A stretch of DNA of 31,355 bases from the NCBI GenBank assembly GCA_036803245.1, contig DAIRUQ010000026.1:1-31355 (forward strand), given 5' to 3'. Shown here piece after piece: positions 23,635 through 31,250 of this stretch (positions within the stretch are counted from its first letter, which is position 1; each line of letters begins with the position of its first letter). The stretch comes from DAIRUQ01 sp036803245. GTDB taxonomy: Bacteria; Chloroflexota; Anaerolineae; UBA1429. The notes below the pieces were generated by a model that had not been told where the DNA came from, did no database searches, and worked only from the letters and a program-made list of their open reading frames with translations. Position numbers and translations under genes: made by a program.

Positions 23635-25239
23635 CTACCACGCGTCCGCGTTCCACTCGGGGTGATCCAGGATCTGAGCCTCTACATTGGTCTGCCAGAT
23701 GTCCTCGAGCTGCCGAATGCACTCGTCAAGGTCGATCTGGTCGGCATAGTAAAGCTCACACACTTGGAAACCGATGTCAGTGAACTGAGTCCAGATAAAG
23801 TCCTTCCCATCCTTGCCGTGCGGATTGGGAACATAGTGGCCCCAGAGCTGGCGACGGAACACGGGATCGGGAATCGCCTCCTCAAAGCTAGTGACCGTCG
23901 GATCCCATCCCTTGGGCTCGCTGTGCTCGTTCCAGTACGCAACGCTTTCCTCGCAGGTCATAAAGTGCAGAAAATCGAGCACGAGCTCAAGCTGCTTCTC
24001 GTCCTTGGCCGTGCTAGCCGGGATCATCCAGGGCAGATCCAGCCGCAGGAAGGCTCCCGAGCTGCCGCCAAGAGCGCGCACTTGCGTACCGGTTCCCAGC
24101 GGGCTGCTCTCCTCGGTGATAGGCGGCAGCGCAAAGGTGCCGAACTCGAAATCCATCTCTGGATCGGCTCGCAGCGTCAAAACGCGCCACGGGCCGTGGT
24201 TCCACTCCGATGCCAGGTTCTTCAGGATCCACGGGTTACCAGCGGCCTCGTCACGCGGACTCAAAAAGTCCTCTGGCCAGTACTGGACCTGCTCCTTGAT
24301 CAGTCGCAGACACTCACGAATGGCGTCGTGACTCGCCGGGCTGAACAGCCCCTTGCGGGTGGCCCAGGCCGCCTCCTTCATGGACACGTTTCCGTCCGGC
24401 TGTCCGATATCCTGGTCATCGATGGCATGATCAAGCGTGCCGTAGAGATAGTCCTCAGCCAGGTTCTGCGTGTAGAGACGGACCGGATGCGTGCGGTTGC
24501 CCGCGCTGCCAAAGTCAAAAGGCACATACCCCGCCGTCAGCAGCTTGTCCATCTGATCGAGCCATTCCGCATAGGTCGTCGGCTCTACGCGCACCACCCC
24601 GTCGCCCATGTCGACGGTATCGACGCCCGCGTCCAGCATCATGTCCAGGTTATAGTAGATCACGATCTGGTTAAAGGCGCCGAGGAGCGGCATACCGACC
24701 ACAAAGATGGCGCCGCCAGGACCACGGATCTGGCCGCCCACATAGTCGCCGCCCACCGTCATGTCCTCTTTCCAGGCCTTTTTGTCGGGAGAGTACGGAT
24801 TGGGCAGCTCCAGAAGGTCTTGAAGGTCCATGAACAGCGCGGTGTCCCAGTACATTTCCTGGTTCCAGGCATACACCACGTCGGGCAGCGTGCCGGCCAC
24901 GGCCTGCACGCGGATCCAGTTCCAGGTGTCTTCCGCCGGGGCGGACACTAGCTCCACCTCGACGCCCGGCTGCGCGGCCTTGTACTCTTCCAGGAGCGCC
25001 AAGGCGCTCTTGTGTACATAGCTGGTGCTCTCCGGGTCCTCAAAGTTGCCCTGGGTCATCCAGGTGATCTTGCCCGAGAGCTTGGTCTCTTCGGGCTCCG
25101 AGGGCGCCGCCGTCGCACCGGGCTGGCTGGGTGCCGCGGTTGGCTCCGCCGCAGGCTGGCAAGCCGCCACGGCCACGGCCGCCCCGCCCACTGCCATCGC
25201 CCGCAGCAAGTCTCGTCGACTCAACATCAGATCCAACAT
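23635..25239 (-). CDS. Sugar-type ABC transporter solute-binding lipoprotein
   Basis: 534-residue extracellular binding protein of the family 1 (MalE-like) type, longer than the usual 400-450. The N-terminus has SRRDLLR followed by a hydrophobic run and a lipobox (AVAAC, Cys27), which suggests export by the Tat route and lipid anchoring. A Pro/Ala/Thr-rich linker to about 52 precedes the binding fold: GKITWMTQGNF, ALALLEEYKAAQPGVEVELV, LPDVVYAWNQEMYWD, IVIYYNLDMML, and late KQLELVLDFLHFMTCEESVAYW. Ligand is probably a mono- or oligosaccharide, not identified. GGAGG lies 5 bases before the ATG at 25239. It comes third after two permease genes, an unusual order since binding protein genes usually lead, and 79 bases separate it from the second permease, so an internal promoter is possible. 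Confidence 0.9.
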   Translation of the reverse strand: MLDLMLSRRDLLRAMAVGGAAVAVAACQPAAEPTAAPSQPGATAAPSEPEETKLSGKITWMTQGNFEDPESTSYVHKSALALLEEYKAAQPGVEVELVSAPAEDTWNWIRVQAVAGTLPDVVYAWNQEMYWDTALFMDLQDLLELPNPYSPDKKAWKEDMTVGGDYVGGQIRGPGGAIFVVGMPLLGAFNQIVIYYNLDMMLDAGVDTVDMGDGVVRVEPTTYAEWLDQMDKLLTAGYVPFDFGSAGNRTHPVRLYTQNLAEDYLYGTLDHAIDDQDIGQPDGNVSMKEAAWATRKGLFSPASHDAIRECLRLIKEQVQYWPEDFLSPRDEAAGNPWILKNLASEWNHGPWRVLTLRADPEMDFEFGTFALPPITEESSPLGTGTQVRALGGSSGAFLRLDLPWMIPASTAKDEKQLELVLDFLHFMTCEESVAYWNEHSEPKGWDPTVTSFEEAIPDPVFRRQLWGHYVPNPHGKDGKDFIWTQFTDIGFQVCELYYADQIDLDECIRQLEDIWQTNVEAQILDHPEWNADAW

Positions 25240-25318
25240 GTCATCCTCCTCAGTGTGCTAACGCAACAGTCCGCAACCGGCCGGCCGCGACTATCCTCCG
25301 ATACCGCCTCCTTTCTCG

Positions 25319-26149
25319 CTATAGCTTTACCGCGCCAGATGTGATGCCAGAGATGAACGACCGCATACCAAAGAAGAACATGATCAGGAGCGGAATCGAG
25401 GCCATGACGTTCCCCGCCATGGCGCGGCCTGGCGTGGGAAACTGGCCGGTGGTGTTCAGAAATACGATCGCCTGAGAGATGGTGCGGATGTCGTTGCTGA
25501 TCAGCACCATCAACGGCCAGATAAAGTCGTTCCATACACCCAGCGTATGCATGATCGCCAGCGTGGCCAGGATGGGCACGGACAAGGGCAGAATGATCAG
25601 ACGCCAGATGCCAACGTGGCTGGCACCATCTAGCCGTGCCGCCTCGAACAGCTCCTCGGGCAACCCCTCGAAAAAGGTCTTGAGCATGAACATGTTGAAA
25701 GACTGCCCGCCCGCGATATAGGGCAGGATCACCGCCCACCAGGTGTTGCTCATCCCCAGCTGAACCACCCACATGAACCGTGGGATCAGGGTGAGGATGC
25801 CAGGGATCATCATCAGGCCAAGAAAGGACATAAAGATGATCTCGGATCCGGGAAACTTGTGTCGGGCCAGGACATAGGCCGTCACCGACGCAAACACCAG
25901 CATCGGCACGCCGCTGAGAAAGACGATGGCGATCGTGTTGAGCATGTATCGCCAGACCTGCCCGAACGCAGAGGTATAGTTGTTCCACTCAAAGGGCAAC
26001 GTGATCCGAAAGATGCCGTACTCCATCTGGATCGTGCTCTTGAGCGACATGTTGAACATAAAGTACATGGGATAGAGGGCGCCCAACACCATCACCAGCA
26101 ACCACACATGCAACCCAAACTGGCTCCACGAGAATCGGCGTGCCGTCAT
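25319..26149 (-). CDS. Carbohydrate ABC transporter permease, MalG-like
   Basis: 276 residues with six predicted helices, the normal length and topology of MalG-type (CUT1) permeases. The N-terminal helix VWLLVMVLGALYPMYFMF and the EAA loop EELFEAARLDGASHVGIWRLIILPLSVP (near 178-205) are diagnostic; the loop docks the ATPase. The C-terminus IPLLIMFFFGMRSFISGITSGAVKL is also typical. It is the second permease of the sugar importer and starts 10 bases after its partner stops, with a GGGAGAGGGAG stretch upstream of the ATG at 26149. No ATPase gene is in the operon; CUT1 importers often share a MsmK/UgpC-type ATPase encoded elsewhere. Confidence 0.93.
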   Translation of the reverse strand: MTARRFSWSQFGLHVWLLVMVLGALYPMYFMFNMSLKSTIQMEYGIFRITLPFEWNNYTSAFGQVWRYMLNTIAIVFLSGVPMLVFASVTAYVLARHKFPGSEIIFMSFLGLMMIPGILTLIPRFMWVVQLGMSNTWWAVILPYIAGGQSFNMFMLKTFFEGLPEELFEAARLDGASHVGIWRLIILPLSVPILATLAIMHTLGVWNDFIWPLMVLISNDIRTISQAIVFLNTTGQFPTPGRAMAGNVMASIPLLIMFFFGMRSFISGITSGAVKL

Positions 26150-26159
26150 CTCCCTCTCC

Positions 26160-27092
26160 CTACGATGTGAACTCGACGGTAGACCGCACGTACTTTAGGT
26201 TCAGATATGTCAGGCCAAAGATGAGCAGGAACAGAAACGTACCGATGGCGCAGGCATAGCCCATCTGCTGCCGCTGCGTGGCCGCGTTGTACATGTGCAG
26301 GCCAGGTACCATGGTGGCCATGCCGGGACCACCATTCGTCATGATCAACACACCCTCAAAGCCCTGGATGTTCCCGATCACAGTCAACACCAGGAACAGC
26401 TTGACCTGTCCCATCACCAGGGGCAGCTCTAGATGCCAGAATCGCTGCCAGCCGTTGACGCCGTCGATCCTGGCCGCATCGATGAGCTCATTCGGAATGT
26501 TCATGAGGCCGGCCAGATAGAATAGGATCGTCGTGCCACCGGACCAAGGGAAACCCACGAACATGAGCGCGTAGAGGGCATAGTCAAAGTTGCCCAGCCA
26601 CGGTCGCGCCACGTTACCAAGCCCCGTGCCCCTAAGCACTTCATTGATCAGGCCATTCAGCCCCAAAAAGTTCACCCACAGCAGCGCGCCAACGACGCCC
26701 GGAATGATGGCCGGCAGGATAAAGAGCACCCGGTACCGATACTGCCAGCGGTCGCTCGTCAGCCGGTAGATAAAGACCGCATTGATCAAGGGAACGATCA
26801 TTTTCACAATGTTCGCCAGGGTCAGCTTGATCATGTTCACCCAGGACTGATTTAGGTACGGGTCCCGCAGCATCTGGCGAAAGTTACCCAGCCCGTACCA
26901 ACGTGACTGGGCGCCGCTCCAGATGGTGAACGAGTGGTAGATAGCCGAGATGGCGGGAATGTAGGAAAAGGCAAGCACAAAGGCCATACTGGGGAGCAGC
27001 AGTAGATAGAGCAGCTTGGCCTGACCCATCCGTCGCAGCAGCCCCTCTCGGCGGTGCTTGGCGGCCCCCTTGGCAGTTGCCGATACGGCCAT
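26160..27092 (-). CDS. Carbohydrate ABC transporter permease, MalF-like
   Basis: 310 residues. A 30-residue basic N-terminus is followed by six helices, starting LLYLLLLPSMAFVLAFSYIPAI. The EAA loop reads NELIDAARIDGVNGWQRFWHLELPLVMG (near 215-242), as in the MalF/UgpA type of CUT1 importers. It is the first gene of the minus-strand sugar importer operon and lies divergent from the regulator at 27252, with 159 bases between their start codons. GAGGGGG lies 5 bases before the ATG at 27092. I found no clear sigma-70 promoter for this direction, so activator-dependent expression is possible. With the MalG-like gene it should form the heterodimeric membrane channel. Confidence 0.93.
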   Translation of the reverse strand: MAVSATAKGAAKHRREGLLRRMGQAKLLYLLLLPSMAFVLAFSYIPAISAIYHSFTIWSGAQSRWYGLGNFRQMLRDPYLNQSWVNMIKLTLANIVKMIVPLINAVFIYRLTSDRWQYRYRVLFILPAIIPGVVGALLWVNFLGLNGLINEVLRGTGLGNVARPWLGNFDYALYALMFVGFPWSGGTTILFYLAGLMNIPNELIDAARIDGVNGWQRFWHLELPLVMGQVKLFLVLTVIGNIQGFEGVLIMTNGGPGMATMVPGLHMYNAATQRQQMGYACAIGTFLFLLIFGLTYLNLKYVRSTVEFTS

Positions 27093-27142
27093 CTAGTCCC
27101 CCTCTCTGCTGCGGGATCGGCCCCCGCGAATCCGGTATCGAA

Positions 27143-27170
27143 TTGACAGCCCTTTGCCCGATGGCATACT
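27143..27170 (+). promoter_or_regulatory. Sigma-70-type promoter of the regulator gene
   Basis: A perfect TTGACA (27143-27148), 16-base spacer and CATACT (27165-27170, 4 of 6). Predicted start near 27177 gives a leader of about 75 bases with direct repeats TGCAGAGT at 27215-27222 and 27225-27232, 10 bases apart. Confidence 0.5.
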
Positions 27171-27195
27171 AGACCCGTGCAAGTCCAGTATGCCA
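27162..27195. promoter_or_regulatory. Inverted repeat overlapping the regulator promoter, candidate operator
   Basis: TGGCATACT-N16-AGTATGCCA: two perfect 9-base arms whose centres are 25 bases apart. The left arm covers the -10 box and the right lies about 10-18 bases past the predicted transcription start. Its position in the shared control region suits autoregulation and control of the sugar operon. The binding protein is not known. Confidence 0.5.
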
Positions 27196-27237
27196 CGAGT
27201 TGGCCGCCCGTGCGTGCAGAGTCATGCAGAGTTGTGC

Positions 27238-27243
27238 AAGGAG
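27238..27243 (+). promoter_or_regulatory. Ribosome binding site that fixes the regulator start
   Basis: AAGGAG lies 8 bases before the GTG at 27252. The earlier in-frame GTG at 27177 coincides with the predicted transcription start and cannot be used with this promoter. Confidence 0.7.
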
Positions 27244-27251
27244 TCAGGCGG

Positions 27252-28469
27252 GTGGAGTCTAGGTTCGAGGTGTTCTCGGAACAGATGCGCAAGGCGCTGC
27301 GACACCTGGATGATCCCGTCTATCTCGAGACGCTACCCCTGGCCCGCGAGTTGGCTCGGAGCACGGGGATGTCGGACCTGTCAGCTGGGCAGTTGGTTCG
27401 GCGGACTCTACGGCTAGGCATCGCCTCGCTCGAACCCTCCTCGCTGGGCGATGACTCGCTGGTCGATGCCACCACCTACCAGGTGCTCTATCGTTACGCC
27501 CTCCTGCGTCGAACCATGACGGCCATCTCGCAGGAGCTGGGCATGAGTGTGCGTTCCGGCTACTATGCCCTATCGCGAGCCACTGAGGCGCTGACTCGCA
27601 TCGTGGTCGACCTGCTAGAGTCGCCCGACGAGTCCGATCCTGCGCATTCGGCGCCGTCCTCCACGCCCGCGCAGCGCGTCCGAGAGGAACTAGGGCTTCT
27701 AGCTAGCGAGCATCCCCAAGAGGTGCGCGTCTGTCAGTTGCTGGATGAGATCGTCCAGGACCTTCAGCCGCTGGCCGACGAGACGGGCATCGAGCTATGC
27801 GCTTGTCTTCCCGCGGGCGAGCTTCGCGTGGCCACCAAACGCGTGCTGCTACGGCAATGCATCGTGAATCTCCTGAGCGGGCTGATTGCCGCCTCCTGCG
27901 GAGGGCGCGTGACGGTGCGGTTGGGCCGCTGCAACGACTTGGTTACGGTCGAGGCCGACGGCACGCGGGTGAGCCTGCCGTGCGGCGCCAGCGCCGATAC
28001 GCCCTTTGCCATTGCCCGGCGCATCGCCGAGGCGTTGGGGTTAGCCTGGCGCCAGCAGAACGGCCACGACACCTGCTGGGTGGCCATCGGCATTCGTCTT
28101 TCCAGCAGGCGACGGGTCCTTGTGGTTGACGATAACGAGGGAGTTATCTCGCTCATCCGCCGCTACCTCCACAGTCAGCCCTATGGCGTGTGGGGCGCTC
28201 ACGATGGGCAACAGGCTCTGAGCCTCCTCGACGAGCTCCGCCCTGATGTCATTGTGCTGGATGTGATGCTTCCGGGACAGGACGGATGGGAGGTCTTGGC
28301 GATGCTACGCGATGCCTGCCAGGCCATGGGGCACGATGTGCCCGTCATCGTCTGCTCCATTATCGACGATCCCCGCCTCGCCAGTGCGTTGGGGGCACGA
28401 GCCTTTCTCCACAAACCTGTCACGCGAGCCGGCCTCCTTCAGGCTCTCGACGCGGTGACCTCGGTTTGA
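27252..28469 (+). CDS. HTH-type regulator with degenerate kinase-like ATPase domain and C-terminal receiver
   Basis: 405 residues in three parts. The N-terminal 125 residues are helical; RTMTAISQELGMSVRSGYYALSRATEAL looks like a helix-turn-helix of sigma-70 region 4 type, an arrangement I associate with Chloroflexota. A middle part (about 140-280) resembles a histidine-kinase ATP-binding domain, but the N-box reads QCIVNLLSGLI, with Gly where the key Asn should be; no H-box is present, so catalysis is unlikely. The C-terminal receiver (from about 286) looks intact: VVDDN, phospho-acceptor Asp337 in VLDVMLP, Ser in VCSI and Lys in LHKPV. The GTG at 27252 is set by AAGGAG. It is divergent from the sugar importer and overlaps the hybrid kinase gene tail to tail by 31 bases. 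Probably a transcription regulator receiving phosphate from that kinase; the link is inferred. Confidence 0.75.
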   Translation: MESRFEVFSEQMRKALRHLDDPVYLETLPLARELARSTGMSDLSAGQLVRRTLRLGIASLEPSSLGDDSLVDATTYQVLYRYALLRRTMTAISQELGMSVRSGYYALSRATEALTRIVVDLLESPDESDPAHSAPSSTPAQRVREELGLLASEHPQEVRVCQLLDEIVQDLQPLADETGIELCACLPAGELRVATKRVLLRQCIVNLLSGLIAASCGGRVTVRLGRCNDLVTVEADGTRVSLPCGASADTPFAIARRIAEALGLAWRQQNGHDTCWVAIGIRLSSRRRVLVVDDNEGVISLIRRYLHSQPYGVWGAHDGQQALSLLDELRPDVIVLDVMLPGQDGWEVLAMLRDACQAMGHDVPVIVCSIIDDPRLASALGARAFLHKPVTRAGLLQALDAVTSV

Positions 28470-30619
28470 TACGTCGGCGAGACGACCTCTACCGCGGAGC
28501 TGATCAGTTCCATGGCCGCTCCAGCCGAGATGCCACCCGAACGGCTGACGGTAAAATGGCTCCCATGCCGTCGAAGGCTCTCCTCGGCGAATGCGGTCGC
28601 CGTGACCGCCACGACGGTTGGCACCTCGGCCCCCGAAAGCTCGGCTAACCGCGCAGCCACCTCAAAGCCGCTGATATCGGGGAGTATCAGATCCAGAAGG
28701 ACTAGGTCGACCTCTTCGTCTCGCGCGATCCGCACGGCCTCCAGGCCGGTATATGCGGTGAACACCCTTCCCCGATAGCGCAGAATCCGTAGTAGGCGCG
28801 AGACGAGGCTCACAAAACCAGGATCGTCGTCCACGACCAGGATGCTACCATAGTCCCCTTGGCCGATCGTCTCGGCCAGCATCTCGCGCGTGACCGGCTT
28901 GCCGAGACTACCTGAAAATGCCGGGTTCAACGTTAGCCAGCTCTGGCTGGGGATGGAAAAGCGGAGCACAGGGACATTGTGCTGGTCGCAGACCTCGTCC
29001 AGACGGTCCAGCCATGCCTCGGAGGGGGCGTCCGGCGCCAAGTTTACCGCCACGCACTGGGGTCGCCAGCGGCCGATCAGCTCCGGAACGTCGGTCACCG
29101 ACGCTGCGCGTATGATCCTCCTATCCTGAATGTGGCGGCCAAGGAGTTCGGCGAGGCCCTGATCCTGTTCCACCAACAGAATCGGCCTGGTCTCGCCGCC
29201 CACAGCGGGCGCTGCGGTCTGCTGCAGCACGTTGGACATGGGCCTCATACCCGGCAGGGGCAGCGAGAACCTGAAGACGCTGCCCTGCCCCGGCGTGCTC
29301 TCCGCCCAGATTCTGCCCCCGTGCAGTTCCACAAACTGACGGCTTAGCGCCAGGCCCAGGCCGGCGCCGCTGCCCGTTCGCAGGCCCGCATCAGCCTGCT
29401 GGAACCGCTCAAACAAGCTGCCGATCTGATCCTCGGGAATGCCCACCCCCGTGTCCCAAACGCTGACGGTGACAGAGCCAGCATCGGTCGTCGTCGAGAT
29501 CCCGATCTCACCTTGCTCGGTAAACCGAACCGCATTATTCAGCAGGTTGATCAGCACCTGGCGGATGCGCGTGCGATCGGCAAAGACCTGGGGGGTCTCG
29601 TCGTCAAGGTCTAGTGTCAAGCGCAGTCCTCGCTGCCGCACCAAGGGGGCCACGGTCTCCGCGGCCTCACGGGCGACTACCTCTACGCCCAGCATTTCAC
29701 GGACCATCGGAAGCCGGGCCACATCGAGCCGCGAGAGGTCGAGCACGTCATTCACCATGCTCTGGAGATGCCGAGCAGCCCGGTACAGCTCGCCGACATC
29801 TCCCACGAGCTCGGGTGTCCAATCAACGCCCTCGTAGGCGTCGGGGTCCAGGTACATGATTTCTGCAAAGCCAGCGATCAGGTTCAGAGGCGTGCGCAGC
29901 TCGTGGCTCACATTGGCGACAAAGTGCTCCTTGTGCATGCGCGCTTCCTCAGCCTCTTGCCGCGCCAGGGCCAGCTCCTGGATCACCCGCGCTAGATGCT
30001 CGGATGTGTCACCAAGAGCCTTTAGCGTGCGATTCAGTTCCCCCCGCTGTGAGCGCAGGTCCACCAGAAGCTCCGCCGCGCGCTGCTGGCTGTGCCCAGA
30101 CCACGTAAGCGCCACCGCGAACCCGTGGAGCGAGAGCCAGGCGAGAAGTGCCGTCAGCCACGCCAAGCCGACCGCGGGCCACATTACATCCGCTGGCGCA
30201 AGAGCGACCAGCCCGCCCGTCACCAGAACCAGGGCGGCGATGCCAGAGACATGCCCCACCACATAGTTGCCCAACACCAACGCGGCCCCAAAGAACGGAA
30301 GCCATCGGCTACCGAGCAGCCCCAGCGATATCATCCATAGGGCGACCGGCCCCAGGACCAACAGCATCGCTGCCAGCTCTCGTCGTCTCTGGGCCACCGC
30401 CACCGCCACCACCCCCACCGCCAACAGGCCTAGGTTCAGCCAGAAGGCTGTGTTCTTTTCCGTCGCAGAGGCAGGCCGAGCGAGCATGGCGGAAACGAAC
30501 CCGATCGCAAGCACGACGCTCGCCACCCGCATCAAAAAGCTGGACTGCAGCTCGGCGACGTCAGCCGCCAAGCCTTGAGGCAGCGCCGAAGCCTTTGCCT
30601 GACTCGATAGTCTGCGCAT
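28439..30619 (-). CDS. Membrane hybrid histidine kinase with two receiver-like domains
   Basis: 726 residues. About six transmembrane helices (about residues 28-165) form the sensor region with little external sequence, so it may sense membrane state or a small ligand. A coiled coil leads to the H-box FVANVSHELRTPLNLIAGF (His239). The ATPase domain has an N-box VLINLLNNAVRF, G1 VWDTGVGIP and G2 GSGAGLGLALSRQF. The first receiver-like domain is degenerate (Asn in VAVNLAP where Asp is expected). The second has DDD and the acceptor in LLDLILP but lacks a clear Lys at the end. I chose the ATG at 30619, because AGGGGG lies 7 bases upstream; the open frame extends to 30796 without a start signal. 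Its 3' end overlaps that of the regulator gene by 31 bases. Confidence 0.9.
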   Translation of the reverse strand: MRRLSSQAKASALPQGLAADVAELQSSFLMRVASVVLAIGFVSAMLARPASATEKNTAFWLNLGLLAVGVVAVAVAQRRRELAAMLLVLGPVALWMISLGLLGSRWLPFFGAALVLGNYVVGHVSGIAALVLVTGGLVALAPADVMWPAVGLAWLTALLAWLSLHGFAVALTWSGHSQQRAAELLVDLRSQRGELNRTLKALGDTSEHLARVIQELALARQEAEEARMHKEHFVANVSHELRTPLNLIAGFAEIMYLDPDAYEGVDWTPELVGDVGELYRAARHLQSMVNDVLDLSRLDVARLPMVREMLGVEVVAREAAETVAPLVRQRGLRLTLDLDDETPQVFADRTRIRQVLINLLNNAVRFTEQGEIGISTTTDAGSVTVSVWDTGVGIPEDQIGSLFERFQQADAGLRTGSGAGLGLALSRQFVELHGGRIWAESTPGQGSVFRFSLPLPGMRPMSNVLQQTAAPAVGGETRPILLVEQDQGLAELLGRHIQDRRIIRAASVTDVPELIGRWRPQCVAVNLAPDAPSEAWLDRLDEVCDQHNVPVLRFSIPSQSWLTLNPAFSGSLGKPVTREMLAETIGQGDYGSILVVDDDPGFVSLVSRLLRILRYRGRVFTAYTGLEAVRIARDEEVDLVLLDLILPDISGFEVAARLAELSGAEVPTVVAVTATAFAEESLRRHGSHFTVSRSGGISAGAAMELISSAVEVVSPTYQTEVTASRA

Positions 30620-30684
30620 CAACACCCCCTCGCCGCCCCGCCCGATACCGCCCCGGGAACGCTGGCCTCTTCTTGACATGATCC

Positions 30685-30713
30685 ATGGTATGCTCCAGCA
30701 CCGGCGCGCGCAA
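30685..30713 (-). promoter_or_regulatory. Candidate promoter of the hybrid kinase
   Basis: On the minus strand TTGCGC (30708-30713), 17-base spacer, TACCAT (30685-30690), about 65 bases before the ATG at 30619. Matches are moderate (3 and 4 of 6). Confidence 0.35.
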
Positions 30714-30789
30714 CACAGGGCATCCAGTCGCCCCCAGACCGAACCATGATGCACCCTCAGAGACGCGCGCGCTTTCGCAGTATACCTGC

Positions 30790-30818
30790 TTGACAAGTCC
30801 GGGGCGCTATGCTATCTT
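30790..30818 (+). promoter_or_regulatory. Sigma-70-type promoter of groESL
   Basis: A perfect TTGACA (30790-30795), 17-base spacer and TATCTT (30813-30818). It directly precedes the CIRCE operator, the usual order for HrcA-controlled groESL. Confidence 0.8.
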
Positions 30819-30819
30819 G

Positions 30820-30846
30820 TTAGCACTCGGCGATGGTGAGTGCTAA
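30820..30846 (+). promoter_or_regulatory. CIRCE operator (HrcA binding site)
   Basis: TTAGCACTC-N9-GAGTGCTAA, an exact match to the CIRCE consensus. HrcA is known to bind this element and repress groESL and often dnaK until heat or unfolded protein titrates GroEL. It sits just past the -10 box. No hrcA gene is in the window. Confidence 0.98.
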
Positions 30847-30931
30847 CTCATCTGCAGAGTGTCGTTTGGGGAGTGGTTTACACTGTGTGGATGCAGCACG
30901 CTTTGTGCTACGATCAGCAAGGAGGTTCCCA

Positions 30932-31231
30932 ATGGCAGATGTCAACTTGAAGCCTCTGGCAGACCGCGTGGTCGTCGAGCCTCTCCAGAGCGAAGAGGTC
31001 ACGGCGGCCGGTATCGTCCTGCCCGAGACGGCCAAGGAAAAGCCCCAGAAGGGGACCGTGCTGGCGGTTGGGCCTGGCAAACGCGACGACAACGGCAACC
31101 TGGTCCCCCTGGACGTCAAGGTTGGCGATGTGGTCCTGTATGCCAAGTACGGCGGCACGGATGTCAAGCTCGGGGGCGACCGCGAGGTTCTTGTTCTGCG
31201 CGAGAGCGATATTCTCGCCATCATTGGCTAG
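30932..31231 (+). CDS. groES: Co-chaperonin GroES
   Basis: 99 residues, the normal length of the 10-kDa heptameric lid that caps GroEL during ATP-driven protein folding in the cytoplasm. Hallmarks are NLKPLADRVVVEP at the N-terminus, the mobile loop EEVTAAGIVLPETAKEKPQKGTVLAVGPG (near 19-47) and GDVVLYAKYGGTDVKL followed by EVLVLRESDILAIIG. AAGGAGG (30919-30925) lies 6 bases before the ATG at 30932; in-frame sequence upstream to 30833 is leader containing part of the CIRCE element. groEL follows after 19 bases. Control by HrcA through CIRCE is expected. Confidence 0.98.
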   Translation: MADVNLKPLADRVVVEPLQSEEVTAAGIVLPETAKEKPQKGTVLAVGPGKRDDNGNLVPLDVKVGDVVLYAKYGGTDVKLGGDREVLVLRESDILAIIG

Positions 31232-31250
31232 CAGCGGGAGGATATAGACC

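Noticed and set aside
28490..28778. Open frames opposite the hybrid kinase, read as a possible antisense gene
   Set aside because: They are Ser/Arg/Thr-rich shadow frames without start signals.
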